Positions 22,408-33,343 of a stretch of 64,000 bases of DNA are shown here, one piece after another. Both the position numbers and the translations under genes were made by a program. The DNA is taken from contig OZ038482.1 of the NCBI GenBank assembly GCA_964036315.1, positions 8,611,020 to 8,675,019 of the forward strand. The letters run 5' to 3'. This stretch comes from Acanthosepion esculentum (taxonomy: Eukaryota > Mollusca > Cephalopoda > Sepiida > Sepiidae). How positions within the stretch are numbered: the stretch's first letter is position 1; each line of letters begins with the position of its first letter. Under the pieces are notes generated by a model that had not been told where the DNA came from, did no database searches, and saw only the letters and a program-made list of their open reading frames with translations.

Positions 22408-22545
22408 ATGACAGGACATAATGGTCAGCAAGCTTGTCTCGCTAGATCAATTACGACTGAATAGTGAGTTCGATTCTCACTGGGTGCCCCATACTTTCGG
22501 CCTTGTGCCACATCTAAGCAAAGCTTAGTAAATCACTATATATCT
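22408..22545 (+). mobile_element. tRNA-derived SINE, common family
   Basis: The A-box-like ACATAATGGTCAGCAAGC and B-box-like GTGAGTTCGATTCTCACT are followed by TTTCGGCCTTGTGCCACATC and TAAGCAAAGCTTAGTAAAT. This is the clearest full-length member of the family in the window. Confidence 0.88.
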
Positions 22546-23078
22546 ACATAAATATATATCACATAGAGATAAACGCAATTTCACACGCACCTATCAAAAC
22601 GGTGATATGCGTGGGTATTTAGCAGCCGTTTTAAAGTAACATCTTCCATCAAACAACACTTTGCCTTTTTCCTTCAGTTGAAATATTACCTTTTCCCATT
22701 TTCTAAAACTTTTTTCTTGAGGTTTGTTTTTTTATTTTGCTGGCCCACGCACTAGTTTCTACCCAACCCCGTCGGTTCCCGGTATGAACATCGGGGAACT
22801 TCAAAAACAAATTCGTGTAGGTGCGATTCTCACACTTGGGATTGGTAGATTTAACTGATAGCGTAAACTAATATGAACTGTAAACTATAAACTAATTGGA
22901 ATGGTGAGGTTACTATTTTCTTTTAGTCTTTCCAATTGTTGGTATCCTCCATAAAAGTAATTTCTATGGCGATTATCTATTAGTATTTGAGTTAATCTGC
23001 GGCAGTGGGATTAACAGTGGGATTAAAAGCGCTTTTAATGAGTGATAAACATTTTCTGCAAGGAAATTAATATGCGTA

Positions 23079-23082
<4 letters not shown>

Positions 23083-23115
<33 letters not shown>
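23083..23115. repeat. (TC)n microsatellite
   Basis: An uninterrupted TC run. Confidence 0.95.
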
Positions 23116-23117
<2 letters not shown>

Positions 23118-23260
23118 ACACGCCTCCGGATAATTTAATTCCGGTCGAGCACTCTTGAGAGAAAGCGCGAATTTGTAAACAATGACTACTACTGCTAATA
23201 CTGCAAAGCTCTTCTATGAATTGAGCCCTCTCAGTCATTGGCGTGTTTATTCCTCTCTAC

Positions 23261-23395
23261 CGGGCGCTGATAGCTCAAGGATAGAATCTCCGACTGATAC
23301 CAAATCAACCGGATTTCGATCCCAGCTTGAGGCAATCGGATGTCTAGCCACACTGATAACTGTGATACAACGAAACAGTCTGTCTGTGGATGACA
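23261..23395 (+). mobile_element. tRNA-derived SINE, GCGCYGATAG-head family
   Basis: GGGCGCTGATAGCTCAAGGA (A-box region), CCGGATTTCGATCCCAGCTT (B-box region), and the body GATGTCTAGCCACACTGATA. Homologous to 19034 and 23571. Confidence 0.88.
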
Positions 23396-23570
23396 ATATA
23401 CATGCCCCGGGAAAATTTAATTCCAGTCGAGTACTCTTGAGAGAAAGCACGAATTTGTAAACAATGACTACTACTGATAATGCTGCAAAGCTCTTCTATG
23501 AATTGAGCCCTCTTGGTCATTGGCGCGTTTATTCGAAAAATAATTATTAAAAATCCACCTTCTTCTCTAT

Positions 23571-23678
23571 TGGGCGCTGATAGCGCAGGGGTAGAATCTC
23601 CGACTGATGCGGGTTTCGATCTCGGCTTGAGGCAATCGGATATCTAACCACACTAATGTGCTGTGAATGTGGATGACA

Positions 23679-23680
<2 letters not shown>
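23571..23680 (+). mobile_element. tRNA-derived SINE, GCGCYGATAG-head family
   Basis: GGGCGCTGATAGCGCAGGGG and CGGGTTTCGATCTCGGCTTG, with a short deletion between the two boxes compared with 23261. It ends in (TA)n(TG)n. Confidence 0.87.

Positions 23681-23770
<90 letters not shown>
23679..23770. repeat. (TA)n(TG)n microsatellite
   Basis: About ten TA units then about 36 TG units. A mariner element begins exactly at its right edge. Confidence 0.97.
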
Positions 23771-23771
<1 letters not shown>

Positions 23772-23933
23772 AGATCATTGCAAAAGTTCGTGCCTGATTT
23801 TCAATGATCGCAATGTCTTTGTTATGGCCCCGATTTCTGATTGAATCCTTGCATCGTTCAGGTGCGAGTCAGACTTTGTTGAATGTTGACGTTTTGTCTA
23901 CAAATGAATGCCTTAAAGATGGAGGATTAACAG

Positions 23934-24460
23934 TTGCACTTTCGGCATATTATGCTCTATGGATTTCAGAAAAGGTGTAAGCGTTGCAACTGCGACAAGA
24001 AAACGGAAGGTTTATTTGGCATGGCGGAGAAGAAACCGAAAACTTTGACGGAAGTGATTGCTAAGAGTTTGAAAATCGATATCTCAACAGCCTTTCGCCA
24101 TCTGAAGAGCGATTTGTTTCCAAACTCGACACATTCTTTGACGGAACAGAACAAGCTCGATCATGTTTCAGCGATGATTTATTATCTGTTACGCCATTAA
24201 AAGGAGCTCTGCTCTCGGACAGATTTGTCACGTGATCGTTTATGAATTGTTAACGTTCGAGTCAAAAAGGATTTTTTGATTTTGGCAAATCGAAAATGTG
24301 TCATTTTCCATCCCGACAACACAAGACCGCATGTTGCAAAACAGACCTTGCAGAAGCTTAAAAAGTTGAAATGGGACCCCACCCCATCCTCTAGCACCCA
24401 CTAAATTCTTCTGATTGGCTCCTTCGGATTTTCATTTGTTTTGTTCTCTAGAAAGCAATT
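23934..24460 (+). pseudogene. Mariner transposase remnant
   Basis: HFRHIMLYGFQK at 23934 is the family N-terminus, and the next frame continues KGVSVATATR. Most of the first helix-turn-helix is deleted. KPKTLTEVIAKSLKIDISTA (24035-24090) is the second. LTEQNKLDHVSA stands for the WVPHELTEQ region. The first catalytic Asp segment is absent. HPDNTRPHVAKQTLQKLKKL (about 24310-24370) keeps the second catalytic motif, and LAPSDFHLF survives out of frame near 24410. Confidence 0.85.
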
Positions 24461-24540
24461 TAAATAAAGAAAAAAATTGACTCTGAACAGTCAGTCGAAA
24501 ACTACCTTATAACCTTCTTCCAGTTTCTAAAAAATGAAAT

Positions 24541-24712
24541 CAACAACCTTGTAGAACGACGGGAGACAATGGCATCAACAACCTTGTAGAACGACGGGAG
24601 ACAATGGCATCAACAACCTTATAGAACGACGGGAGACAATGGCATCAACAACTTTGTAGAACGACGGGAGACAATGGCATCAACAACCTTGTAGAACGAC
24701 AGGAGACAATCT
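24541..24712 (+). repeat. 35-bp tandem array inside the mariner C-terminal region
   Basis: CAACAACCTTGTAGAACGAC starts copies at 24541, 24576, 24611, 24646 and 24681, an exact 35-bp period with at most two changes per copy. The unit encodes the INNLVERRETMA part of the transposase C-terminus. Because 35 is not a multiple of three, the array destroys the frame. Confidence 0.96.
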
Positions 24713-24914
24713 TTAAAAACCATTGCGACTATGGACTTGACTAATAAATGTTTTTTGTGAGTGTGTTAAAATTTTGTTTTTAATTTTCTAATTAGGTACG
24801 AACATTTGTAATGATCTTATATATGAAATCATGACTCAATTAAGATGTTGACGTTCAGCACTACTTCACCAAAACTTCAAACACAAAATTAAGAAGGGGG
24901 CGCCCATCAGTAGT

Positions 24915-25075
24915 GGAAAGAGCAATAACAGTTACTCAACTTGAGAAACCTATTTTCTAAAATAATCGTTTTAATAGAAAAATGTTATTTCAACTGAAAG
25001 TAGCACTGGTCAATGAATGTCGAATGTTTCTTCATAAAGAAACGTCTAATATTACAATTACTGTTATCATTGTTA
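24915..25075. repeat. Dispersed repeat sharing sequence with 630-950
   Basis: Shares ACTTGAGAAACC, CGTTTTAATAGAAA, TTTCAACTGA and the GAATGTTTCTT...AAAGAAACG block with the copy near the window start. Confidence 0.55.
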
Positions 25076-25110
25076 TATGTCTGTGAGTGTGTGTAAGTAG
25101 ACAGAGAAGA

Positions 25111-25112
<2 letters not shown>

Positions 25113-25166
<54 letters not shown>
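25113..25166. repeat. (TA)n microsatellite
   Basis: A TA run of about 54 bp. Confidence 0.97.
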
Positions 25167-25167
<1 letters not shown>

Positions 25168-25424
25168 ATAATTTCTCAAAAATAATACGCATTTTTTTAC
25201 TGTAAATTACAGGTGATGATAGGGGATACGTATTATAAATAGCTTTAAACAAAAATATGTTTTCCTTATTGATTTAAATACGTACTTGTTCTAAAATAAG
25301 AAATATATTATCCCAATTTTCATTTTAAATCCAACAATAATAATTGTAACATTTTTTGTCAATAAAATCATTTTTATTAGTAACCGTATTTTTTATTTGG
25401 CGAAAAAATAAGAAAAACATTTAT

Positions 25425-25721
25425 AAAAAGGCCAATTTCGAAGTTCAACCTTATTTCCACAGTACTTATGGAACATCCACTTGATCGTCTTTCTTTCACA
25501 AATTCAACTCAACTTTGTTCCATATCTGGATATTGAGCTTTCCTTCCTCTACCTATAGCTTTGGCACTTGATTTATACTTTTTTAGTTCATTTTTATTCT
25601 TTCTCCATAAACGTATATTAGCCTCATTCAACTCTAGCTGAAGCTCTGTTTCCGATTCTTTCTGCTAATTCTATTATTTTTGTTTAAAATTTGCAGTATA
25701 ACTCGCACGCTTTGACGACAT
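25425..25721 (-). pseudogene. pogo-group transposase N-terminal fragment
   Basis: The minus strand from an ATG at 25721 reads MSSKRASYTANFKQK, stop, then in another frame EANIRLWRKNKNELKKYKSS and RKAQYPDMEQ, stop, VEFVKERRSSGCSIS. This is the helix-turn-helix DNA-binding start typical of pogo or CENP-B-like transposases and their domesticated relatives. Frameshifts and stops show it is dead. The flanking sequence near 25185-25240 (ATAATACGCA, ATACGTATTAT) may hold terminal repeats, but I could not close the element. Confidence 0.75.
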
Positions 25722-25794
25722 TTTGGCGGTAAAATAAAATGTTATATTTATCGGGAAAACCGCGGGTAATTTTCAACATTATTTTAGCAGCTTA

Positions 25795-26040
25795 GTTTCG
25801 ATTTTATTCTTAGCGGCTAACTAATCTTTGCTGCAGACATCTGCTCCGGCACATTTTTATTTGTTCAACGCTCACAGAGCGCACCTATGGTTTATACTGC
25901 CAATATGTTGAGCGAATCTTAGTTACGGTTTCTTGCGGAGAGGTCACAGTCTGCACAACCGTCGACGGCTTCTGGATAGTTCCGTCTACATTGTTTCACT
26001 CGCAAGGCTTGTATCAATTCGTCGCATGATTTTTAGTCAC
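25795..26040. repeat. Dispersed repeat R, copy 1
   Basis: CTAATCTTTGYTGYAGA, GTTTATACTGC, ATGTTGAGCGAATCTTAGTT and GTCGACGGCTTCTGGATAGT recur at 26690-26890 and 33600-33890. No frame or promoter is recognised. Confidence 0.75.
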
Positions 26041-26120
26041 TTTCCAAAGGTGTCTCCTTCCCTGGCCGAGATTATCAAAAATCCTGAACGCTCAGTCAAG
26101 AAGTCACCTTCCTCAGAAAT

Positions 26121-26192
26121 TGACCGTGGTGAGATTCGAACTAGGGTTTCATGGTTTGAAAGAGAATATTCTAACCACTCGGGCACGCGCCA
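26121..26192 (-). mobile_element. tRNA-like SINE head, minus strand
   Basis: The minus strand reads GTGCCCGAGTGGTTAGAAT (A-box), then CCTAGTTCGAATCTCACCAC (B-box). It matches the plus-strand copy at 26491-26555, so the two lie in inverted orientation around (TA)n arrays. Confidence 0.78.
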
Positions 26193-26261
26193 ATATGCGT
26201 GCGCATATACATACATACATACATACATAGAAAACCATAGATAGGTAGATAGATAGGAGAT

Positions 26262-26425
<164 letters not shown>

Positions 26426-26490
26426 ATTCTCCTTCTATCTATCTATCTATCTATCTATGGATTTATATGTATGTATGTATGTATATATAT

Positions 26491-26555
26491 GCGCCGAGTG
26501 GTTCAAATATTCCCTTTCAAACCAGGAAACCCTAGTTCGAATCTCACCACGGTCA
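26491..26555 (+). mobile_element. tRNA-like SINE head, plus strand
   Basis: GCGCCGAGTGGTTCAAATAT and CCTAGTTCGAATCTCACCAC match 26121-26192 in the opposite orientation. (TA)n follows. Confidence 0.78.

Positions 26556-26557
<2 letters not shown>

Positions 26558-26618
<61 letters not shown>
26558..26618. repeat. (TA)n microsatellite
   Basis: A TA run of about 60 bp forming the 3' tail of the SINE head at 26491. Confidence 0.97.
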
Positions 26619-26622
<4 letters not shown>

Positions 26623-26689
26623 CAGAGACACACAGACATGCACAGACACGACACACACATATATATATATATTAGTTACACGTTTTCGG

Positions 26690-26890
26690 AGTACAAACCT
26701 CTACTAAGACGGCTAGTCAATCTTTGTTGTAGAGGCAGCCCATAGAGCATGTGGTTTACACTGCAATTATGTTGAGCAGACCTTAGTTACAATTCCTGGG
26801 ATTCCAGCCCATACGCTGTTATGATCAGCAGTATAAGCAAGTCCAGTACGCTCAAACCCTCATCCACGATGACTTGTGCTTTAGAATTTG
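26690..26890. repeat. Dispersed repeat R, copy 2
   Basis: Homologous to 25795-26040 and 33600-33890. It includes CAATCTTTGTTGTAGA, ATTATGTTGAGC and CACGATGACTTGTG. Confidence 0.75.
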
Positions 26891-27146
26891 TAAGAGTAGG
26901 CAACTGATCAACGACTGACAATTCTTTTTCAAATATTTCGGACATAGTTCAAACCTATAAAGGGGAAATCTTCCATGGTCTACTACACACTGCTGAATAT
27001 ACAATATGAGACGTGGAGCAAGTGTTACATGAAAACATAATCCTTTGATGAATAACAGCTGAAGTTAAGATATCGTTGAAAATGCTTAGGGGATATATTC
27101 GAATGAAGTAACACGAGTCGGAAAAGGAAATGGTTCTTGGTTATAT

Positions 27147-27245
27147 AAAACGCGTCAGGTTTTCACTGATAAACAAGAGACGGAATTAGAAAAGTACATC
27201 CTTACTGTATCAAAATATACTTTGGCTTATCACCAAAAGAAATAA
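27147..27245 (+). pseudogene. pogo-group transposase fragment (psq-type helix region)
   Basis: The frame reads KTRQVFTDKQETELEKYILT and continues to a stop at 27243. This matches the start of the CENP-B/pogo second DNA-binding region (VFT-EQE-EL--YI pattern). Nothing longer is open, so it is a short relic. It could belong to the same kind of element as 25425-25721, but it lies on the other strand. Confidence 0.55.
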
Positions 27246-27587
27246 GGATACTCGCCCCCTCAGTGTGCAAAAAATGTTTTGATTGAAACCCATCAGTCAT
27301 AGGAAGAAACGGAAATAAATGTTCAGACTGCTTTGCTATTTTCATTAAACATCGTCCAAATTTATCCGCAAATGTGTCTGAGCAGATAAGTTTTGTCTCG
27401 TGAGATTTTAGACAACAATCAATTTGAATAAAGTGTTTTATTCTGTGGAAGAAAATAACGTTTTCACTGAAAATGGACATAACAACAAACAGATACTCCT
27501 GTCATGATTTTAAATCCTTTGGGCAATTCTATGGCATTGATTTCAATTTTATATCAGATTCATAAATAAGTCATCGAAGGGCACCTC

Positions 27588-28095
27588 GACGTGTTGTAAT
27601 GGTTAGCAAGATTGTCTCACTAGAACAATTACAAATGAGTAGTGAGTTCGATTCTCACTAGGTACCTCATACTTAAATCATTAGGACAATTACTCTCACA
27701 AGATCAATTGCGACTGAATAGTACCCTTTCGGCCTTGTGCCACATCTAAGCTACGATTGGAAAATCATTACGACAATTACTCTCACAAGACCAATTGCGA
27801 CTGAATAGTACCCTTTCAGCCTTGTGCCACATCTAAGCTACGCTTGGAAAATCATTAGAACAATTACTCTCACAAGACCAATTGCTACTGAATAGTACCC
27901 TTTCGGCCTTGTGCCACATCTAAGCTACGCTTGGAAAATCATTAGGACAATTACTTTCTCAAGACCAATTGCGACTGAATCGGCCTTGTGCCACATCTAA
28001 GCTATGCTAGATCAATTATGACAATAATGAGTTCAATCCTTACTGGGTGCTACATACTTTCAGCCGTGTGCTTCATATAAGCTACGCTTAGTAAA
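27588..28095 (+). mobile_element. tRNA-derived SINE with internally amplified body
   Basis: The head has GTTGTAATGGTTAGCAAG and GTGAGTTCGATTCTCACT. Next come four 87-bp copies of the body (27675-28010), then a terminal part with GAGTTCAATCCTTACTGG and AGCTACGCTTAGTAAAT. A normal member such as 22408 has a single body. Confidence 0.85.
27675..28010 (+). repeat. 87-bp tandem array within a SINE
   Basis: AAATCATTAGGACAATTACT begins units at 27675, 27762, 27849 and 27936. Each contains CAATTGCGACTGAATAGTAC and CGGCCTTGTGCCACATCTAA. The last unit lacks AGTACCCTTT. The copies are nearly identical. Confidence 0.95.
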
Positions 28096-28568
28096 TTTGC
28101 CTTAAATCACTCATCTCATCATTATTATAATTATATATGCACCAGGTCTACCTGTTATTACTTCTCTCGAAAATGCTTCATCGACACTTCAAGGTTTGGC
28201 GTCAAATGAACATTACGGGGGCATGAACCTCCTATTAAGGAGCATTCATCGTCTGAAGAGTTTTATCGTGAAAGTCTTTATTCTTTCGTCAAAGTTCTAC
28301 CTTAGAGTAAAACCCAATAAAAACCAGAAAGAAGAGATGGTCAGTTGTTTTCATTGAAACACCTTAAAAAAATGCGATTGAAACAGAAGATAAAAAATAA
28401 CTGCAAAATAAGAAAACAGAATTCAAACAAGTCAAAAAATCTTTCAAGGAAAATAAAAGGGATATAAACAAAGAATAAAAAAGGTAAAAATTATAATATT
28501 GATGAGTCTACAGATGAACAAACCATCTGTGTGTAGAACCATATTCCAAAGAAATACTTTACCCAATT
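28096..28568. other. Interval with no recognised gene
   Basis: No long frames, tRNA-like promoter or terminal repeats were recognised. Confidence 0.4.
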
Positions 28569-28632
28569 CTCATCGTCCTGGGTAAGACGATAAACTACAT
28601 CCTCGTCCTGGGCAAGACGATAAACTACATCC
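28569..28632. repeat. Two-copy direct repeat, about 31 bp
   Basis: CGTCCTGGGYAAGACGATAA, followed by ACTACATCC, occurs twice in tandem. Confidence 0.88.
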
Positions 28633-28799
28633 AACAGCAAGGCCTCTGATCAGGAGGTTTTGATAAGCATGGAACCACCTCTTAATTGCTGGTGTTTCCA
28701 GGTTCACCTTGATCCGGGGTGATAGCACCTGTTAGGGTTCCAGCTATGGACAAATAGTTAACCCCCAGACTAGGGTCAAAACGTGTAAAAATAGGTTTT

Positions 28800-28945
28800 A
28801 ATACTAGCAATACATTTTTGTAAAAGATTATTACCAGCAATAAATTTCTGAAGAAATTATTACCAGCAATACATTTTTAGAAAAAATAATACCATAAATA
28901 CTTATCGAAGAAAAATATTACCAGCAATAAAAATCTTGTCGGCAT
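28800..28945. repeat. Degenerate tandem repeat, about 32 bp
   Basis: ATTACCAGCAATAMATTTYT is repeated about four to five times with drift. Confidence 0.75.
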
Positions 28946-28992
28946 TAAATAACCCACTGAGGTTGATATGCCGTAAACCAAACCAAACCAAA

Positions 28993-29031
28993 CCCAATTC
29001 TCATGAGGCTTAAGGCCTCGTGAGAATTGGG
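28993..29031. repeat. 17-bp-arm hairpin
   Basis: CCCAATTCTCATGAGGC pairs with GCCTCGTGAGAATTGGG around a short TTAAG spacer, with one G-T type mismatch. Confidence 0.8.
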
Positions 29032-29335
29032 CAAAATGCACATCTTGTCAAATGCGGGCACAATAGGAATGTATTTCAGAAAACACTTGGGATTATTTTA
29101 TCAAAAACATACATCTACTGATTCTGAATTTTACTATTGTTTAAAATATGCAATTAAATTAGTCATTTGCTTTTTGGCGATTAAGATTTGCGACTGATGC
29201 TGTTTTGATAACTATTTCCATTTTATTCCGAAATCTGTAACAATAATTGCTGTTTCGTGTTATTATTCTCATTGTTTTTCCTTTCTTCCACCATAAATCG
29301 CAATGCATCATTGAGATCTGATCATATATACAAGA

Positions 29336-30509
29336 TAATCAAAAAAGTCCTTGCCTTTTTTGAGTTATTAGTAAAAAAAAAAGAGTATACAACAAATTTG
29401 ACATACCGTTAGCCCTCAAAGTAATCGGCATCCAGACCCTTTTTCTAACGTGCCTCCAGCTGCGCAATGTCCGGGGGTTAAAAATCAAATGACTTGGGCG
29501 CAAAGATGTCTGTGAGTGCCTACCGCAAGTCTGCTTTATTTGCGAAGGATTTTCGACAAAGATGGTTGTCCAAGGAATAGAAGAGGTGATATTCTGTTGG
29601 CGCAAACTTCTGGGAGTAAGGTGAATGGCACAGTGTCTCCCAGCCAAGTCTTCGTATGGTATACCTGGGCACCCACGTCACATGAGACCTGGCATTCTTA
29701 TGATGGGACAGTACATCCTTGCGATTAACCAGTACTGGTTGCTTCTGCTTCAGTGCTTGGTGCACACGTTGCAACTGCTGTACGAGTATTAGGCCACAGT
29801 AATGGTTTGACCCGTTGGTAGCACCTCATAGTGCACCACTTGTCGACTGCGTGAGTGTAGAGGTGGTCTTGTGGTGTGAGTCACAGAATTCCGTAGTGAA
29901 AACTAATATCTTGCGTGCTTGGGTGTGTCATACTGGACCCACTTTTCGTTACTGGTGAGCACTCAATCAAATATGGGTACGTTGCGGTGCTGAAAAAGCA
30001 ACGAGAAACCGGCTGTTGCTTGTTGGCTTCCGACAAGTTATGGGGTACCTACTTGCTCAATTTGTACGCCTTCCCTATGCAGTGCAAGTGAAGCGTTCGG
30101 TAAGCTCACCGCAGGTTTGGCTGTCGTCCTCCTCTATAGTCACCTTCAGGACCTCATCATCCAGGACCTGTGGCAACTCCAAGGTTCATAACAAAAGGAG
30201 AGATCTCCCGATCTGAACTTCTGGAAGCAGAGTTCCCCAACACTTTATCCCCAAAGGTTTGACGTATTCGGCAACTTGATGCAACTGCGGACAATCCCAC
30301 CTTAAAATTCTAAAGAAGACAACCCCGAGCTACTTCGACAACGTCACGTTACCACGTCGCTGCTCGAGCCATCACTGATGTGTGTACGCAACGCACCTAC
30401 ATTAGTCAAGAGCAATGCCTCCCACCACCACGTGGCGCGCACTATTTTGCGTATTATTGACCATTTCTTCTCACACAACGTAAAAAAAAGGCAAGGAATT
30501 TTTTGATTG
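29336..30509 (-). mobile_element. Decayed mariner-family transposon
   Basis: ATCAAAAAAGTCCTTGCCTT at the left end matches the complement of the right end (AATCAAAAAATTCCTTGCC), about 26 bp each. The 1.17-kb length and a minus-strand transposase remnant fit a mariner. The exact outer bases are uncertain by a few positions because the TA duplication is blurred. Confidence 0.85.
29339..29774 (-). pseudogene. Mariner transposase C-terminal remnant
   Basis: The minus strand from 29774 reads MQRVHQALKQKQPVLVNRKD, then SHHKNARSHV where the family has HHDNARPH. The second catalytic Asp is therefore replaced by Lys. RRLGWETLCHSPYS and APTEYHLFYSL follow in place of PPYSPDLAP-DYHLF, and the third catalytic Asp of SPDLAP is gone. 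Stops lie further downstream and the N-terminal half (29800-30480) is heavily broken. Confidence 0.85.
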
Positions 30510-31060
30510 CCTCAGAATTCTAAGTATGATGCCACACGTGGTCATTATATTCTTAAAATCTTACTTTTTACGCATATATATTAATACTTCTGTGCTGTTT
30601 AACATGTCACATTTCTCAACTATAACAATGTATTCATTACATCTGTACATACTATCAAGGCAATCATTTAAACCCATCAGATCGCATCAGCCATCCCACT
30701 GGTGACGTAGATTGCTACACTAATTTTAAGAATATTTAACATAATGTCATTGTTGGCGTAACTCGTTGTCGAGTATTGGGATGCTCATCGACATTTCCTT
30801 CTGTCCTATGTTAGATATGAAGTGACATCAGCAACCACCGTATGGTAGGTTAGGGTGAGGAGGGTTCAGGGAATGGAGATCACTGGCTTTTCTTTCGACT
30901 CTCTTCGTCTCTTCTATTTGTCTTCTGGTGTTTTCGAAGAATGTGGTTTATTTCGTGGACTGTTCTCCAAATGGTTCTTTAGACGTGAGAAGAAGAAAAG
31001 TCTTTGAGCATGAACGCTTTCGCTGAGAATTGTTTGAGGTTGTCCAATGGTTGCCACTCC
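30510..31060. other. Interval with no recognised gene
   Basis: Nothing identifiable. Short frames only. Confidence 0.4.
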
Positions 31061-31063
31061 ATG

Positions 31064-31064
<1 letters not shown>

Positions 31065-31117
<53 letters not shown>
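31065..31117. repeat. (CA)n microsatellite
   Basis: About 26 CA units lying just upstream of the LINE fragment. Confidence 0.97.
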
Positions 31118-31119
<2 letters not shown>

Positions 31120-31375
31120 CAGCTGCCACCATCCGCTGCGGCAAACCAGGGTTGATAAGCAGGTTCATGCTGATAGCTTTCATCGGGCTGCCGACTTGTT
31201 CTTGTACTTAAATGGTCGCCTTCACCGCCTACCCCGGATCCTGCTTAGTCTGATCCTTTCCCTGAATCCGTACCGCCATGAGAGACGGAGCTCTCGACAG
31301 CATCGCATTCAAGTTCCTTGTGACGCTCAAACTCCTCCACTAACTTCATGTTTCAAACGTCAAAGAAATGTAACT

Positions 31376-31960
31376 ATCCGGGAAGTGACAGACGACGGAA
31401 AATGTGATATAAGCATCCTAAGGCGCATCAGATTAGGGAAAGGTGCCTTCCAAAAGCAAAAAAAAAGGATTAAGAAACAGGAAAATTTTGTTAGAAAAAG
31501 ACCGGCTAAACTGCTATATCAGTCGTCCTATAAGACAGTGAATAATGGACAATTTCATCAAGGATGAAGAGAAGATTTGAGGAAACAGTAATATGGGTCT
31601 ACAGTAGGATGCTGAGAGTACCATGGATGGAACATGTGAGTAACGAGGAAGTATTAAAGAAAATGGAAGCAAAAATGACATACTTAGGATCAGAAAGAAA
31701 CAATTGAAATTTCTTATAGACATAATGAGGAAAGGGAGCTTGGAGAATTTGACACTCACAGGACATACTGAAAGCAAAAGGGACAAAGGGAAACAGCGAG
31801 TAACCTACCTAACAAGCCTGTGTAAATTGATGGTAGAACATGTACTGGAATGCATATTAAAGGGATAAACATTGCTTAAAGCTACAAAGGATAGGAAGTT
31901 GTGGAGCGTCATGATCGCCCACGTCCAGAATAGACATGTCAGACAGCGAGAGTATGCATA
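31376..31960 (+). mobile_element. Non-LTR retrotransposon fragment (reverse transcriptase C-terminal region)
   Basis: EVTDDGKCDISILRRIRLGK at 31383 is the conserved block after the RT catalytic core in many LINE ORF2 proteins. After a frameshift near 31525 the sequence continues WTISSRMKRRFEET and SRMLRVPWMEHVSNEEVLKK. Later coding-like pieces include the RLTYL-type segment. Frameshifts and stops occur throughout. The fragment at 59095-59510 belongs to the same family and orientation. The clade cannot be fixed from this part alone. Confidence 0.85.
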
Positions 31961-32529
31961 TGCATAATGAATGTTTTCTTTTGCTAAGGTTTCTGCTGGT
32001 TATTTAGTATTTTAGAAGCAACAGCAAATGATTCCTTCTAATTTGGTATTCTTTTTAACAGTAACGGTCTATTTAATAGGAATGTTTTATTTTGGGGACT
32101 TTATTGTTAATATTTTATTCGAATGGTTGGCCATTCGATTAAAGTTCAATAGATCGAAAATGTTATCAATATCAACAGAACGTTACTCATTATGGTAACA
32201 TACAAACATTGACACCTCATGATATCTTTTTGATGACGACATTTGAAAATTATGGAAAGAACTGTCAAAAGAACATTTTTTATCGTTTTTGTTTGTTTAT
32301 TGCTGGTAACGGGGGTGGGGAGGGTGAGACATCCGTTAGATTCGACAAATGTACAAGTGAATCAGAAACACGCGAGCACTCTCCTACAAATTCCCTTGTA
32401 GATTTCACGGGGTTATTTAAAGCGAACCATTTGGAAGCAATCCGGAAGTTGAACAATATTTTTCATTCAGAAATCTTGAATAAGCGTAAATAACTAAAAT
32501 ATTATAATCAGATCTAACTTATTCTCTTC

Positions 32530-32530
32530 A

Positions 32531-32578
<48 letters not shown>

Positions 32579-32597
32579 CAACTCTGTTCGCAAACAA

Positions 32598-32682
<85 letters not shown>
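32530..32682. repeat. Compound microsatellite (TATC)n-(CA)n-(TA)n
   Basis: Tetranucleotide units (32530-32579), a short unique spacer, then CA (about 32599-32622) and TA (32622-32682). Confidence 0.96.
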
Positions 32683-32683
<1 letters not shown>

Positions 32684-33051
32684 CTGTATATTCTGGCAGC
32701 AATCTCCCTCGAATACATGTTTTATTAAAAAGGACTATCTAGGTACTTCTGTCCATTTTTTATTTTGTTTTATTTCTGTGTGTACAACAGATTTCTTTCT
32801 TGGACTTTTTAATTTCAAGGATTTTGGCTGCGCTATTGTAACTGGTGCCTGTGCTATTGAGTGATAGATATATTTTCAATCTATTAATCATAAAAAAAAA
32901 CTCTCAAGTACATCTCAACTACTGTCTGTCTGTATCCAGGAATCAAATATGTCTACCTCTCAACAACTTACACACCTTTTGCAAAAGCACAACCAAAATC
33001 CTTGAAAATAGATTAGCCGAAAATGGCCAAAACAAAAACAATCATTTAGAA

Positions 33052-33343
33052 CAGGGGTCGACAACCCCCGGCACGCGTGCAACACGTGGCACGCCAAGCA
33101 ATTTCCAATGGCACGCAGCCGCAAATGACATCAAACCAATAACTATTATAACGCAAAGAAGATATTTAGCTGTTTCAATTTTAATATATACTAAAGTATA
33201 TATACTATATATTACTATATGAAATATATTGTAGAACAGGTATATTGACCTTGACTTGTATTAGAATACGTATGCTGTCGGCACACTGAATGATTTTAAA
33301 ACCCTAAGTCGGCACATAGTTAGCAAAAGGTTGTCGACCCCTG
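33052..33343. mobile_element. hAT-type MITE
   Basis: The ends CAGGGGTCGACAACC and GGTTGTCGACCCCTG are perfect 15-bp inverted repeats of the classic hAT form. The 8-bp flanks ATTTAGAA and GTCTAGAC agree at five positions including TAGA, a decayed target duplication. The 292-bp interior is non-coding and contains several GGCACG blocks near the left end. Confidence 0.88.

Larger units (their letters stand above)
23118..23697 (+). repeat. Tandem duplication containing two SINE copies
   Basis: Unit 1 (23118-23400) and unit 2 (23401-23697) both run from AATTTAATTCCRGTCGAG through GAGAGAAAGC and TGCAAAGCTCTTCTATGAAT into a SINE. Unit 2 has a short insertion before its SINE (about 23535-23560). The duplication therefore carries the SINE together with its flank. 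Confidence 0.85.
23771..24818 (+). mobile_element. Decayed mariner-family transposon
   Basis: The left end CAGATCATTGCAAAAGTTCG matches the complement of the right end (AAGATCATTACAAATGTTCG), each followed by TRCCTRATT. The right side is bounded by TA and the left by a TG array. Fragments of a mariner transposase lie between (see 23934). The C-terminal coding part has been tandemly amplified (24541-24712). Confidence 0.88.

Noticed and set aside
31004..31380. Host gene exon upstream of the LINE fragment
   Set aside because: The frame only becomes recognisable from about 31383, where it is LINE reverse transcriptase. The upstream part runs through a (CA)n array and matches nothing I know.
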